A stretch of DNA of 64,000 nucleotides from Alexandriicola marinus (GCF_004000435.1 NZ_RBVZ01000001.1:124001-188000); one strand, 5' to 3'. Counted from the first letter of the stretch, positions 25,806-35,188 are shown. Notes: generated by a model not told the origin, from the letters alone. Translations and numbers: made by a program.

Positions 25806-27206
25806 TCAGGCCACTGAATAGGGGAGGATGCCGCGTCGGCCGGGTTCGACATTCAACCGCCGCTCGATCGGGGGCACGGCGCGCTGGTGGCAATCGCGCC
25901 TGTCACAGATGCGACAGGAAATCCCGATCGGCTCGAAGGCCTCATCGGTCTCCAGGTCAAGGTGATCTGCATAGACAAGCGCGGGCGCGTGGCGCAATTC
26001 GCACCCCAGCCCGATCGCGAAGCGGCGCATCGGGGCATCGAAGGCGCCGCCCGTCTTGCTGACGTCGCGGGCGAGGCAGAAGTAACGCACCCCGTCAGGC
26101 GTTTCCGCCAGCTGGCGCAGCCAGTTATTGGGTGTCTCGAACGCGCGGTGCACGTTCCACAGGGGGCAGGCCCCGCCATAGCGCGCGAATTGCAGCGATG
26201 TGGCCGAATGGCGCTTGGTAATCTGGCCCGCCTGATCGACCCGGACAAAGAAGAAGGGGATCCCCTTCCGCCCGGGCCGCTGCAGAGTCGAGAGCCGGTG
26301 CGCCACCTGTTCGAGAGAGGCGCCGAAGCGGTCGGACAGCCGTTCCAGATCGTGGCGGGTCTCCTGCGCGGCCTCGAGAAAGCGGCCATAGGGCATCATT
26401 GCGGCCCCGGCGAAATAATTCGCCAGCCCGATCTTGGCGATGGCGCGGGCCTCGGGTGTCTGGAACCGCGCCAGATCGAGTGTCGCCTCAAGCAGCCGTT
26501 CCTGTGTCAGCAGGGCCAGTTGCAGGAGCATCTGGAAGGTGCGGGTCGAGCCGGGCACCCGGCGTGACAGCCGCAGGATGCCCGCCTCGGCGTCGAGGCG
26601 GCGGATATCGGCATCCTCGGTCTCGACCACGGTGATCCTGTGGCGCGCCAGCGCATCGCGCGCGGCCTCGGCCGTCGACTGGCCGGGCGGAACCGCGCTC
26701 GCAAAGCGCTCGGCGGCATGATCGACGGCGTCGATGTAGTTGTCGCAATAGTGAAAGAAGTCGCGCACTTCCTCCCAGGGGGAGGGTTGAAGGCGCGCAT
26801 CTTCGCGCCCCAGCGCCTCGTCCAGAGAGGCCAGTCGCTCTGTCGCCTGCCTGTAAGCCGTGTGGAGGGCAAGAAACGCATGGGCCAGCGCAGGCGCATT
26901 GGAGGCGGCGAGCCGAAGGTCGGCGGCAGCCGGGGCAGGGCCCGCGAAGACCGGATCGGCGAGCGCTTCGCGCATGTCGCTGACAAGGCGGGCCTCGTCG
27001 CCGGAACTCAACTCGGTTACGTCAAAGCCGAATTCCTGCGCCAGTGCGACCACCACCGAGGACGAGACCGGGCGGTTGTTATTCTCCATCTGGTTGAGAT
27101 AGGGCAGCGACACGCCCAGCCGGGCCGCGAAGGCCTTTTGCGTCAGGCCGATCCGGCCGCGCACCTCCCGAAGCTTGGCCCCGGCATAGAGTTTGACACC
27201 GGCCAT
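25806..27206 (-). CDS. pccR: Short-chain acyl-CoA responsive regulator (PccR/ScfR type)
   Basis: The 466-residue protein joins an N-terminal XRE HTH (about 10-65, TQKAFAARLGVSLPYLNQME) to a long ligand-binding region (DUF2083 type) ending in a cysteine cluster ISCRICDRRDCHQ. This is the ScfR architecture (RamB, MccR, PccR). PccR of Rhodobacter sphaeroides controls propionyl-CoA carboxylase by binding TTTGCAAA motifs, and such motifs occur here before this gene and before pccB. AAAGGAGG sets the start at 27206; the frame open to 27539 is read-through of the transporter gene region. Confidence 0.9.
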   Translation of the reverse strand: MAGVKLYAGAKLREVRGRIGLTQKAFAARLGVSLPYLNQMENNNRPVSSSVVVALAQEFGFDVTELSSGDEARLVSDMREALADPVFAGPAPAAADLRLAASNAPALAHAFLALHTAYRQATERLASLDEALGREDARLQPSPWEEVRDFFHYCDNYIDAVDHAAERFASAVPPGQSTAEAARDALARHRITVVETEDADIRRLDAEAGILRLSRRVPGSTRTFQMLLQLALLTQERLLEATLDLARFQTPEARAIAKIGLANYFAGAAMMPYGRFLEAAQETRHDLERLSDRFGASLEQVAHRLSTLQRPGRKGIPFFFVRVDQAGQITKRHSATSLQFARYGGACPLWNVHRAFETPNNWLRQLAETPDGVRYFCLARDVSKTGGAFDAPMRRFAIGLGCELRHAPALVYADHLDLETDEAFEPIGISCRICDRRDCHQRAVPPIERRLNVEPGRRGILPYSVA

Positions 27207-27216
27207 CCGCGCCCTC

Positions 27217-27258
27217 CTTTGCAGTTCTTTGCAAGTTGCACCTGCAAAGGCTGCAAAG
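27217..27258. promoter_or_regulatory. pccR: Cluster of PccR-type half-sites upstream of pccR
   Basis: Within 42 bp there are CTTTGCA at 27217-27223 and 27227-27233, and TGCAAAG at 27243-27249 and 27252-27258, so two copies face two inverted copies. They match the TTTGCAAA core of ScfR-family operators and overlap the region just before the pccR ribosome site, which fits autoregulation. The site is seen directly; binding is inferred. Confidence 0.65.
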
Positions 27259-27265
27259 CAAGCCG

Positions 27266-28492
27266 TCAGGCTTCTCCCAGCCGCCGCGCCCGGCGGATCA
27301 CGAGGAGGATCGCGACCATCGACGCCACGGATGAAAGAAACATCATCAATTGCAGCGGCGCGGGCCCGGTTTCCTCGGTCAGAAGAAGCCCGCTGAAGGC
27401 CGACATTGCCGCCCCGCCACCGATCATGATCGCCCCGCCGAGGCCAGACGCGGTGCCCGCCAGTTCCGGCCGGACCGACATCGATCCCGCGATCGCATTT
27501 GGCATGGTCATTCCATTGCCGACGCCAAGGAACGAACACAGCCCGAAGAACGCCACCGGCCCGATGTCGCCGAATACCCCGAAGACGAAGGAAACGCCCA
27601 TCGCCGCCGTGGAAATCCCGGTCCCCAGAAGCGACATGCGGTTCAGCCCGACCTGTTCGGAAAAGCGGCCCGAGACGTAATTGCCGGCGATATAGCCCAC
27701 CGCCGGCGCGCCAAGGGCAAGGCCCGCAAAGACCGGATCAAGACCGAAGGAGACACTGGCCACGAACGATGCGCCGCCCAGCAGGGCAAAGAAGGCGCCA
27801 CTGGAAAAGGCCGAACACAGGACATAGCCCCAGAACCGCGGAGAGCGCAGCAGTTCGGGAAAGCCACGGGCCTGTTCCGCGAATGTCATGCCGCGGCCCG
27901 TTCCGGTCTCGCCCAGATCAACCCAGGTCAGCACGAGGACCAAGGTGCCCGCCACGGCCAGAAAGGCAAAGGTCGCCTGCCAGAAGAACGCCTGTTCCAG
28001 CGCACCGCCGATCAGCGGGCCGATCATCGGAACCACGGCCATTCCCATGGTGACATAGCCGATCATCGAGGCGCTTTTCTCGGTCGAGAACATGTCCCGC
28101 ACGATTGCGCGGGACAGGACGATCCCGGTCGCGACAACCGCCTGAAGCATTCGGAACACGAGGAAGACCTCGACGCTTTGCGCAAGCATCGCCCCCAGTG
28201 TGAACAGCACGAACAGGGCGAGTGAGGTCAGCAGAACGGGTCTGCGACCGAACCGGTCGGACACGGGCCCCACGATGATCTGTATCCCCGCCGTCGCTGC
28301 CAGATAGAGCGAGACCGCCAATTGCATGATGGCGTAGTCGGCCTCGAAATAGAGCGACATGGCCGTCAGCGATGGCAGGAAGATCGACATGTTCAGTGCC
28401 GAGATACCTGCAACAAGGATTAGGGTCAGGACATGGGGTGGGGTCGACCTGTCCAGGAACCGGACTGTCGCCGCGTCGGAAGCGTCTTGCAT
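27266..28492 (-). CDS. MFS drug/metabolite exporter (Bcr/CflA type)
   Basis: A 408-residue major-facilitator protein with twelve hydrophobic segments. The loop-2/3 signature is present as GPVSDRFGRRPVLLTS, and ALGAPAVGYIAGNYVSGR fits the Bcr/CflA group. Export of a drug or a metabolite is likely; nothing fixes the substrate. It is divergent from pccB across a 180-bp region carrying TTTGCAAA sites, so it could also respond to PccR, and it lies 60 bp upstream of pccR on the same strand. Confidence 0.85.
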   Translation of the reverse strand: MQDASDAATVRFLDRSTPPHVLTLILVAGISALNMSIFLPSLTAMSLYFEADYAIMQLAVSLYLAATAGIQIIVGPVSDRFGRRPVLLTSLALFVLFTLGAMLAQSVEVFLVFRMLQAVVATGIVLSRAIVRDMFSTEKSASMIGYVTMGMAVVPMIGPLIGGALEQAFFWQATFAFLAVAGTLVLVLTWVDLGETGTGRGMTFAEQARGFPELLRSPRFWGYVLCSAFSSGAFFALLGGASFVASVSFGLDPVFAGLALGAPAVGYIAGNYVSGRFSEQVGLNRMSLLGTGISTAAMGVSFVFGVFGDIGPVAFFGLCSFLGVGNGMTMPNAIAGSMSVRPELAGTASGLGGAIMIGGGAAMSAFSGLLLTEETGPAPLQLMMFLSSVASMVAILLVIRRARRLGEA

Positions 28493-28560
28493 GGGCTGTT
28501 GCTACGTCCGGGGCGGAACGGAGTCCATACCGATATTCCGGCCGCGCGGCGTTGCCAAAA

Positions 28561-28605
28561 TTTGCAAAATAATTGTTCAGCTAATCAGATAGTTTGCAAA
28601 TTTGC
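28561..28605. promoter_or_regulatory. pccB: TTTGCAAA operators upstream of pccB
   Basis: Perfect TTTGCAAA occurs at 28561-28568 and 28593-28600, 32 bp apart (three helical turns), with partial copies next to each (TTGCCAAAA before the first, TTTGC at 28601-28605 after the second). The region is AT-rich and lies 70-110 bp before the pccB start. The motif equals the core described for PccR. It probably controls pccB and perhaps the divergent MFS gene. Confidence 0.75.
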
Positions 28606-28672
28606 CTGATCCTCCTTCTCGTGACCCGTCGGGCCGGTTAGGGTGCAGGCCAGATGTGGAAGGGAGCCGGGT

Positions 28673-30205
28673 ATGAAGGATATTCTCAGGGAGCTGGAAG
28701 ATCGTCGCGCGATCGCACGCCTTGGCGGCGGCGAAACGCGGGTCGCGGCGCAGCACGCAAAGGGCAAGCTGACGGCGCGGGAGCGGATCGACCTTCTGGT
28801 CGATGAAGGCAGCTTCGAGGAATATGACACCTTCGTCACCCATCGCTGCACCGATTTCGGGATGGAGGAAAACCGTCCTGCCGGTGACGGCGTCGTCACG
28901 GGCTGGGGCACGGTCAACGGCCGCATGGTCTATGTGTTCTCGCAGGATTTCACGGTTCTCGGCGGGTCGGTCTCGGCCACCCACGCGGCCAAGATATGCA
29001 AGATCATGGATATGGCGATGCAGAACGGCGCGCCGGTCATCGGGATGAACGATTCGGGCGGGGCCCGCATTCAGGAAGGCGTCGACAGCCTTGCCGGCTA
29101 TGGCGAGGTCTTTCAGCGCAACATCATGGCCTCGGGTGTTGTGCCGCAAATCTCGATGATCATGGGGCCCTGCGCCGGTGGCGCGGTCTATAGCCCGGCG
29201 ATGACGGACTTCATCTTCATGGTGAAGGACAGCTCCTACATGTTCGTGACCGGCCCCGACGTGGTGCGGACCGTCACCAACGAACAGGTCACCGCCGAGG
29301 AACTGGGCGGCGCTTCGACCCATACGAAGAAAAGCTCGGTTGCGGATGCGGCCTTTGAAAACGATGTGGAGGCCATCACCGAGGTGCGCCGCCTGATCGA
29401 TTTCCTGCCTTCGTCGAACCGGGAAAAGCCGCCCGTGCGCCCGTTCTTCGATGCGCCTGACCGCATCGAGCCAAGCCTTGATACGCTGATCCCCGACAAT
29501 CCCAACGTGCCCTATGACATGAAGGAATTGATCCTCAAGGTCGCGGACGAAGCGGATTTCTATGAAATCCAGGAAAACTTCGCCAAGAACATGATCACTG
29601 GTTTCATCCGGCTCGAGGGGCAGACGGTCGGCGTCGTGGCGAACCAGCCGATGGTTCTGGCGGGCTGCCTTGATATCGACAGCTCGCGCAAGGCGGCGCG
29701 CTTCGTGCGGTTCTGCGACGCCTTCGAAATCCCGCTCCTGACGCTGATTGATGTCCCGGGCTTCCTTCCGGGCACGACGCAGGAATATGGCGGCGTCATC
29801 AAGCATGGCGCAAAGCTTCTGTTCGCCTATGGCGAGGCGACGGTGCCCAAGGTCTCGGTCATCACGCGCAAGGCCTATGGCGGCGCCTATGTCGTTATGG
29901 ATTCCAAGCATCTGCGTTCGGACGTGAACTATGCCTGGCCCACCTCGGAGATCGCGGTGATGGGCGCCAAGGGCGCGACCGAGATCCTCTACCGTTCGGA
30001 GTTGGGCGATCCCGAAAAGATCGCGGCCCGTACCGCCCATTACGAAGACAGGTTCGCCAATCCCTTCGTGGCCGCCGAACGCGGTTTCATCGACGAGGTG
30101 ATCCAGCCGCGAATGACGCGCAAGCGCATCTGCCGGGCCTTTGCGTCGCTGCGTGGCAAGAAGCTCCAGAACCCCTGGAAAAAGCACGATAACATTCCGC
30201 TGTGA
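28673..30205 (+). CDS. pccB: Propionyl-CoA carboxylase, beta (carboxyltransferase) subunit
   Basis: The 510-residue protein transfers CO2 from carboxybiotin to propionyl-CoA, giving methylmalonyl-CoA. Recognisable segments are [19 protein letters not shown], the acyl-CoA oxyanion-hole region [15 protein letters not shown], the second one around [15 protein letters not shown], and [21 protein letters not shown] at 28660-28666 supports ATG 28673 over a longer frame from 28643. It heads a three-gene overlapping unit and lies downstream of two TTTGCAAA sites. The alpha subunit follows about 1.2 kb later. Confidence 0.96.
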   Translation: MKDILRELEDRRAIARLGGGETRVAAQHAKGKLTARERIDLLVDEGSFEEYDTFVTHRCTDFGMEENRPAGDGVVTGWGTVNGRMVYVFSQDFTVLGGSVSATHAAKICKIMDMAMQNGAPVIGMNDSGGARIQEGVDSLAGYGEVFQRNIMASGVVPQISMIMGPCAGGAVYSPAMTDFIFMVKDSSYMFVTGPDVVRTVTNEQVTAEELGGASTHTKKSSVADAAFENDVEAITEVRRLIDFLPSSNREKPPVRPFFDAPDRIEPSLDTLIPDNPNVPYDMKELILKVADEADFYEIQENFAKNMITGFIRLEGQTVGVVANQPMVLAGCLDIDSSRKAARFVRFCDAFEIPLLTLIDVPGFLPGTTQEYGGVIKHGAKLLFAYGEATVPKVSVITRKAYGGAYVVMDSKHLRSDVNYAWPTSEIAVMGAKGATEILYRSELGDPEKIAARTAHYEDRFANPFVAAERGFIDEVIQPRMTRKRICRAFASLRGKKLQNPWKKHDNIPL

Positions 30206-30576
30206 TGCGCTGGCTTGTTCCCATCTTTCTGCTTGCGACCCCGGCCGCCGCACAGGAGATCGCCGTGCCGTCGGGACTGCCGCTCACGTTCCAGGAGGTG
30301 ATCCTGGAGCCCGAGACGGGGTTCGCGCGGTTCCGGTTCGTCTCGGACGTACTGGGACAGCCGGGATGGGAATTGCCGGATGTGACGGACGATTTCGCAT
30401 GGCTGTGTGACGAGGTGGTTCTGCCCGCGCTCGACCAGAACGGCTGGGAGGCCAACCAGATCGTGATTTCCATGGCCGACAGCGCCTTCGAATTCGGAGA
30501 GATCATGCCCGACGCCGTCCAGTATTTCGAAGGTTATGCCATCGTGGATGGCGCATGCGAATGGGTGCCCTTCTGA
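30205..30576 (+). CDS. DUF6497-like secreted protein
   Basis: A 123-residue protein with an N-terminal signal peptide (LVPIFLLATPAAAQ, cleavage after AAAQ or AAA) and an otherwise acidic, cysteine-containing mature part (DDFAWLCDEVVLPAL, IVDGACEWVPF). Similar small proteins occur beside pccB in Rhodobacteraceae, where they carry the label DUF6497; no function is known. ATG 30205 overlaps the last base of the pccB stop; a GTG at 30202 would add one Met. Conserved neighbourhood suggests cotranscription with pccB. Confidence 0.7.
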   Translation: MRWLVPIFLLATPAAAQEIAVPSGLPLTFQEVILEPETGFARFRFVSDVLGQPGWELPDVTDDFAWLCDEVVLPALDQNGWEANQIVISMADSAFEFGEIMPDAVQYFEGYAIVDGACEWVPF

Positions 30577-30920
30577 TGGAAAAGCATCGCGGTTTCCCCT
30601 CGCGCCTGCCGGGCACGGATTTCCAGTTCACCGTGCGGCGCCCTGCCAAGGGCACGCCCACGAAGATCATCGAACGCGAACGCTATGCCGACAGGCGGCC
30701 CGCCGACAGGCGCGCCGATGTGGGGTTCATGGCCTGCCTGTGGGAGCAGTTCGGCGAAGAGCCCTTCGTGCGTGGCAACCTTGACGCGGGGCGGCTCAGC
30801 TGGCTGTTCGGACGCGAAGTGATCCCGGCCGAGGACCCGTTCGACCCAGAAAGCTATGACGCGCTCCTGCGGATCGACGTGGCGCGCGCGATGCGGGCCT
30901 TTCCGGAAGTCTTCGAATGA
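30576..30920 (+). CDS. Hypothetical protein in the pccB operon
   Basis: A 114-residue cytoplasmic protein that I do not assign to a family. Its ATG (30576) shares a base with the previous stop, so it is translationally coupled to the DUF6497-like gene. The sequence is basic at the N-terminus and then mixed (GFMACLWEQFGEEPFVRGN, GREVIPAEDPFDPESYDALL) with no membrane segment. Codon use matches its neighbours. A terminator-like hairpin follows 195 bp after the stop. Confidence 0.65.
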   Translation: MEKHRGFPSRLPGTDFQFTVRRPAKGTPTKIIERERYADRRPADRRADVGFMACLWEQFGEEPFVRGNLDAGRLSWLFGREVIPAEDPFDPESYDALLRIDVARAMRAFPEVFE

Positions 30921-31114
30921 TCGGGCGGGGCGATATCGGCAGAACTCTGCCATCGGGAATGCAATTCTGGCGGGAATCTGCTGATCTGTCCGGCATGGGA
31001 TCGGAACGCTTTTCCCCGGCGGTGGAATCGTGCGAGCGTCTTTCCGTGATCGGATGTGCCAGCAAGCGTCCGGTCGCGATTTGTCAATACCGTTACCCTT
31101 CCCCAACAGGGCGG
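30921..31114 (+). other. Non-coding 194-bp tail before the terminator
   Basis: No credible coding frame is present. The stretch is GC-rich, then becomes AT-richer near 31080. It ends at the intrinsic terminator. It may be an untranslated 3' end of the pccB unit or a small RNA that uses that terminator; nothing in the sequence decides which. Confidence 0.3.
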
Positions 31115-31144
31115 CCCGAGATAGTTTCTCTCGGGTCGTCTTTT
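31115..31144 (+). terminator. Intrinsic terminator
   Basis: CCCGAGA at 31115-31121 pairs with TCTCGGG at 31129-31135 around a 7-nt loop, extendable by two more pairs, and is followed by TCGTCTTTT. This is a good rho-independent terminator for the plus strand. It separates the pccB unit from pccA and implies that pccA has its own promoter in the 266 bp that follow. Confidence 0.8.
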
Positions 31145-31173
31145 GTCGTTGGCGTGGCTGGTGGTGAAAAATC

Positions 31174-31383
31174 TTATTTTGAATCAAAGACTTGCGATGA
31201 GGCGGCCTGCTCGAAAAGCGATGCCCCGCCACTGGTCAGGCGGTCGGCCCCGCGGCGCGTCCATCGTGATCGCCCGAGCCGACCCTGCATGACCCGGTCG
31301 GCGGCACTGCCCGCCACCAGATATTCCTTCGCGCTGCGCCGAACGGTGCCCAGCTTGCAACCGGGGCGGTCCTTGGCTGCCAC
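31174..31383 (-). CDS. Possible small protein, divergent from pccA
   Basis: An open frame of 69 residues starts at GTG 31383 with AAGAAGG close upstream. Most of the frame has GC-rich third positions and a plausible composition (KLGTVRRSAKEYLVAGSAAD). It would start 28 bp from the pccA ATG on the other strand. I recognise no family, and overlapping frames are also open, so this may be chance. It is listed because the region is otherwise empty. Confidence 0.25.
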   Translation of the reverse strand: MAAKDRPGCKLGTVRRSAKEYLVAGSAADRVMQGRLGRSRWTRRGADRLTSGGASLFEQAASSQVFDSK

Positions 31384-31410
31384 GACCCTTCTTCAATTCG
31401 GGGAACGACC

Positions 31411-33456
31411 ATGTTCAACAAGATACTGATCGCCAACCGCGGCGAGATCGCCTGCCGCGTGATCAAGACCGCGCGCAAGATGGGCATCAAGACCGTCGCG
31501 GTCTATTCAGACGCCGACAAGAACGCGCTGCATGTGCAGATGGCCGACGAGGCGGTCCATATCGGCCCGCCCCCGGCCAACCAATCCTACATCGTGATCG
31601 ACAAGATCATGGAGGCAATCCGCGCAACCGGCGCCGAGGCGGTGCATCCGGGCTATGGCTTTCTCAGTGAGAACGCGAAGTTCGCCGAGGCGCTCGAGGC
31701 GGCCGGCGTGGCCTTCATCGGCCCGCCCAAGGTCGCGATCGAGGCGATGGGCGACAAGATCACCTCGAAGAAGCTGGCGCAGGAGGCCAATGTCTCGACC
31801 GTGCCCGGATACATGGGCCTGATCGAAGACGCGGACGAGGCCGTCAAGATTTCGGGCCAGATCGGCTATCCGGTCATGATCAAGGCCAGTGCCGGCGGTG
31901 GCGGCAAGGGGATGCGGATCGCGTGGAACGATGCCGAGGCGCGCGAGGGGTTCCAGTCGTCGAAGAACGAGGCGGCGAGCTCCTTCGGGGACGACCGCAT
32001 CTTCATCGAGAAATTCGTGACCCAGCCGCGCCATATCGAGATCCAGGTTCTCGCCGACAAGCACGGCAACACCGTCTACCTGCACGAGCGGGAATGCTCG
32101 ATCCAGCGGCGCAACCAGAAGGTCGTCGAAGAGGCACCGTCGCCCTTCCTCGATCCCGAGACACGGGCTGCGATGGGCAAGCAGGCCTGTGCGCTGGCCG
32201 CCGCCGTGGGCTATTCCAGTGCGGGCACCGTCGAATTCATCGTGGACGGGGACAAGAACTTCTACTTTCTCGAGATGAACACCCGCCTTCAGGTGGAACA
32301 TCCCGTGACCGAGCTGATCACCGGCGTCGACCTTGTCGAGCAGATGATCCGCGTGGCGGCCGGCGAAAAGCTGCCGTTTGCGCAAGAGGATATCAAGCTT
32401 GAGGGCTGGGCCATCGAGAACCGGCTTTATGCCGAGGATCCCTATCGCGGCTTCCTGCCGTCGATCGGGCGGCTGACGCGCTATCGTCCGCCGGTCGAGG
32501 TTGCGGCCGGCCCGATGGCCGAGGCCGGCACGTGGCATGGCGAGGCCGAGACGGGCAAGACGGCGGTCCGCAACGATACCGGCGTCTACGAGGGCGGCGA
32601 GATCTCGATGTTCTATGACCCGATGATCGCCAAGCTGTGCACATGGGGCCCCGACCGGGCCACGGCGATCGAGGCGATGCGCAATGCGCTCGATACCTTC
32701 GAAGTCGAGGGGATCGGCCATAACCTGCCCTTCGTGGCGGCGGTGATGGATCATCCGAAATTCATCTCGGGCGAGATGACGACGGCCTTCATCGCCGAAG
32801 AATATCCCGACGGCTTCGAAGGCGTGACCTTGCCGGAGAACGAGGTGACGCGCGTCATGGCGGCGGCGGCGGCGATGTACCGGGTCTCCGAGATCCGGCG
32901 CGCGCGCGTGTCCGGCCGGATGGACAATCACAACCGCACCGTCGGAACTCACTGGGTCGTGAAAATCGGTGATCGCTCAGAGACCGTCGATATCGTGGCC
33001 GACCCGATGGGAGCCACAGTGAATTTCGCCGGCGGCCCGTCGATGCGCGTCAAGGGCGGCTGGGTCCCGGGGATGAGCCTCGCCGAGGTCACGGTCGACG
33101 ACGTGCCGCTGACCATGAAGGTCGAAAAGAAGACCTCCGGCTATCGTCTGCGCCACCGCGGCGCCGATCTGCGGGTCTTTATCCGGACAGAGCGGCAGGC
33201 CGAACTGGCAGCACTCATGCCCGAAAAACTGCCGCCCGATACGTCGAAATTGCTGCTTTGTCCGATGCCGGGCCTCGTGGTCAGCCTTGCGGTGGCCGAG
33301 GGGGACGAGGTTCAGGAAGGTCAGGCGCTGTGCACGGTCGAGGCGATGAAGATGGAAAACATCCTGCGGGCAGAGCGTGCAGGCACGGTCGTGGCCATAC
33401 GCGCCGAGATCGGTGCAAGCCTCGGTGTCGACGAAATCATCATGGAGTTTGAATGA
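31411..33456 (+). CDS. pccA: Propionyl-CoA carboxylase, alpha (biotin carboxylase/BCCP) subunit
   Basis: The 681-residue protein carboxylates its own biotin with ATP and bicarbonate. Domains in order: biotin carboxylase from MFNKILIANRGEIACRVIKT to about residue 450, with the glycine-rich ATP loop KASAGGGGKGMRIAW and EMNTRLQVEHPVTE; the BT linker domain; and a C-terminal biotinyl domain with VEAMKMENIL near residue 646, whose middle Lys carries biotin. GGGGAACGACC precedes ATG 31411. Unlike pccB, no TTTGCAAA motif is visible upstream. Confidence 0.96.
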   Translation: MFNKILIANRGEIACRVIKTARKMGIKTVAVYSDADKNALHVQMADEAVHIGPPPANQSYIVIDKIMEAIRATGAEAVHPGYGFLSENAKFAEALEAAGVAFIGPPKVAIEAMGDKITSKKLAQEANVSTVPGYMGLIEDADEAVKISGQIGYPVMIKASAGGGGKGMRIAWNDAEAREGFQSSKNEAASSFGDDRIFIEKFVTQPRHIEIQVLADKHGNTVYLHERECSIQRRNQKVVEEAPSPFLDPETRAAMGKQACALAAAVGYSSAGTVEFIVDGDKNFYFLEMNTRLQVEHPVTELITGVDLVEQMIRVAAGEKLPFAQEDIKLEGWAIENRLYAEDPYRGFLPSIGRLTRYRPPVEVAAGPMAEAGTWHGEAETGKTAVRNDTGVYEGGEISMFYDPMIAKLCTWGPDRATAIEAMRNALDTFEVEGIGHNLPFVAAVMDHPKFISGEMTTAFIAEEYPDGFEGVTLPENEVTRVMAAAAAMYRVSEIRRARVSGRMDNHNRTVGTHWVVKIGDRSETVDIVADPMGATVNFAGGPSMRVKGGWVPGMSLAEVTVDDVPLTMKVEKKTSGYRLRHRGADLRVFIRTERQAELAALMPEKLPPDTSKLLLCPMPGLVVSLAVAEGDEVQEGQALCTVEAMKMENILRAERAGTVVAIRAEIGASLGVDEIIMEFE

Positions 33457-33504
33457 GGTGGCCCGACAGGCCCGGCCATCCCTGAGGCGCGGCGGCGCGG
33501 CGGA

Positions 33505-34014
33505 TCAGCCGTTGGCGTCGCGTATCTCCTGCTGCCGAAGCGGCATCTTGTCGATCGCCCGTTCGATTTCACGCACATGCCAGGGCGACGGTTTGCGCAG
33601 CGCGACCCGCCCGTCCTTGCCGATCAGGACAAGCGCAAAACCACGTGGCCGCAGGGTCTGGCGGGCATCGGTCCTTGCATCGGGATCGGTGTCCACGATG
33701 ACAATCACGTCGCGGGTCACCAGACCGTCGATCCGGTCAAGCAACAGGTCCATCTGCTCGGAAAACAGCGGGTCCGCCGGGCTGTCAGCAAAGACTACCA
33801 ACGGCCGCGCGATGAATTGCAGCTCGTCCAGCACGATTTCCGTGGCGTCGAACACCGTATCCGGGTCCTCGGCCCAGCGTTCGAGCACGGTCATCACGGG
33901 CTCCGATGCCTCGAGGGACTGGGCCTCGTCTTCGCCCTGCGCGAGGACGGGTCCGCCTGCGGCGACAAGTGCGACCAGCAAGGCCGCCGTGGACTGCACG
34001 ATTTTCCTGTTCAT
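33505..34014 (-). CDS. DUF4174-domain periplasmic protein
   Basis: A 169-residue protein with a signal peptide (STAALLVALVAAGGPVLAQ, cleavage after LAQ). The mature part has the thioredoxin-like DUF4174 pattern: RPLVVFADSPADPLFSEQ, DVIVIVDTD, and GFALVLIGKDGRVALRKPSPW. It lacks a CxxC pair, so redox activity is unlikely. It sits between pccA and mcm on the opposite strand, as in several Rhodobacteraceae. Function unknown. Confidence 0.8.
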   Translation of the reverse strand: MNRKIVQSTAALLVALVAAGGPVLAQGEDEAQSLEASEPVMTVLERWAEDPDTVFDATEIVLDELQFIARPLVVFADSPADPLFSEQMDLLLDRIDGLVTRDVIVIVDTDPDARTDARQTLRPRGFALVLIGKDGRVALRKPSPWHVREIERAIDKMPLRQQEIRDANG

Positions 34015-34177
34015 GATCCGGTATATAGGGCCCCCGAAACCGAAAGCGAAGGCCGCGAAGGGCCCGGTCGATCAATATTTAGGTTTAAGCTTCTGGTCAG
34101 GAGCCCTGTTGCAACGTCCGGGCAACGGGACCGGGGCCTTCGGGTCGGTCCTTTCGCTTTCAAGGGCCGGACCGGAC

Positions 34178-35188
34178 ATGGACATCATCGTGCATCTTGG
34201 CGCGCATCGCAGTGCCACAACGACGCTGCAGCGATACCTCGCGCGCAATGCGCCGGCGCTGCGCGGGGCAGGGGTCGAAAGCTGGACACCGCCGCTGACG
34301 CGGGACGGGCGTTTCGCAGGGTTGATCCAGAAACCGTCCAAGTCGACACCGCTGCTTGATGACCTTGCCCGGCGCTCGGTCAACCGGGTCCGGCTTGAAC
34401 TCGACCGTCTCGAACGTAGGGCCACGCGTCAGTTGATCGTCAGCGAAGAGAACATCATCGGTGCGATCCTCAGCAACCTGCGCGCAGGCCGGCTTTATCC
34501 CGACCTGACCGAGCGGCTGGTGCGGTTTGTGCCGGCCGTTGGCGGGCGGACGACCCGGCTGGCCATTGGTCTGCGGTCCTATGACAGCTACTGGGCCTCG
34601 GCGCTGGCCTATGCGATTGGCCGCGGGTTCCCGGCGCCTGACGCGGACGTGCTGCACCAGCTTGCCACTCAGCCGCGCAGCTGGCGCGCCATTGTCGCCG
34701 AGATCGCCGAGCTGTGTCCCGATACCCAGATCATCGTCTGGCCGTTCGAGGCGCTGGCGGGCGAGCCGTCCCGTCAGGTCGAATTGCTGACGGGCGGCAT
34801 TTGCCTGGCGTCCGGCACGGCGTGGCAGGCCGGTCGGCACAATGTCGGTCCCGACGCGGCGGCGCTGAACACGATCCTCGAAGCGCGCGGTGAGGGTGGC
34901 CCGGCCTATCCTCCTGCCGAGGCCGGGCGGCACTGGATGCCCTTCGATCCTGCGCAGCGGGCCCGGATGCGGGCACGCTATATCGAGGATCTCGATTGGC
35001 TGGCGTCCGGGGCGGGTCACCAGATCCGGTTCTTCGGAACCGAACAGGACACCGCCGATCAACGGCGGGTCAGACATACCAGAATGCTTGACAGAGCGAG
35101 TGAAGTCTCCGGGTTTGCCGCGTCAGCGCGCGCCTGGACGCCCCTGAACGGAGGACAAGGAATTGGGAACGAAAGACGCATGGTCTGA
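34178..35188 (+). CDS. Sulfotransferase-like P-loop protein
   Basis: A 336-residue protein opening with [19 protein letters not shown], which matches the PAPS-binding 5'-phosphosulfate loop of bacterial sulfotransferases. [10 protein letters not shown] and a later [16 protein letters not shown] segment (the RxPxDR-like 3'-phosphate loop region) also fit. It may transfer sulfate or bind a nucleotide in surface-glycan chemistry; the acceptor is unknown. ATG 34178 is chosen because upstream frame has no family similarity. Its 3' end overlaps the mutase start by 26 nt, so it is inserted tightly between pccA and mcm. Confidence 0.72.
   Translation: MDIIVHLGAHRSATTTLQRYLARNAPALRGAGVESWTPPLTRDGRFAGLIQKPSKSTPLLDDLARRSVNRVRLELDRLERRATRQLIVSEENIIGAILSNLRAGRLYPDLTERLVRFVPAVGGRTTRLAIGLRSYDSYWASALAYAIGRGFPAPDADVLHQLATQPRSWRAIVAEIAELCPDTQIIVWPFEALAGEPSRQVELLTGGICLASGTAWQAGRHNVGPDAAALNTILEARGEGGPAYPPAEAGRHWMPFDPAQRARMRARYIEDLDWLASGAGHQIRFFGTEQDTADQRRVRHTRMLDRASEVSGFAASARAWTPLNGGQGIGNERRMV

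Noticed and set aside
28577-30253. 558-residue minus-strand frame over pccB
   Set aside because: Shadow frame caused by codon bias; pccB is unmistakable.
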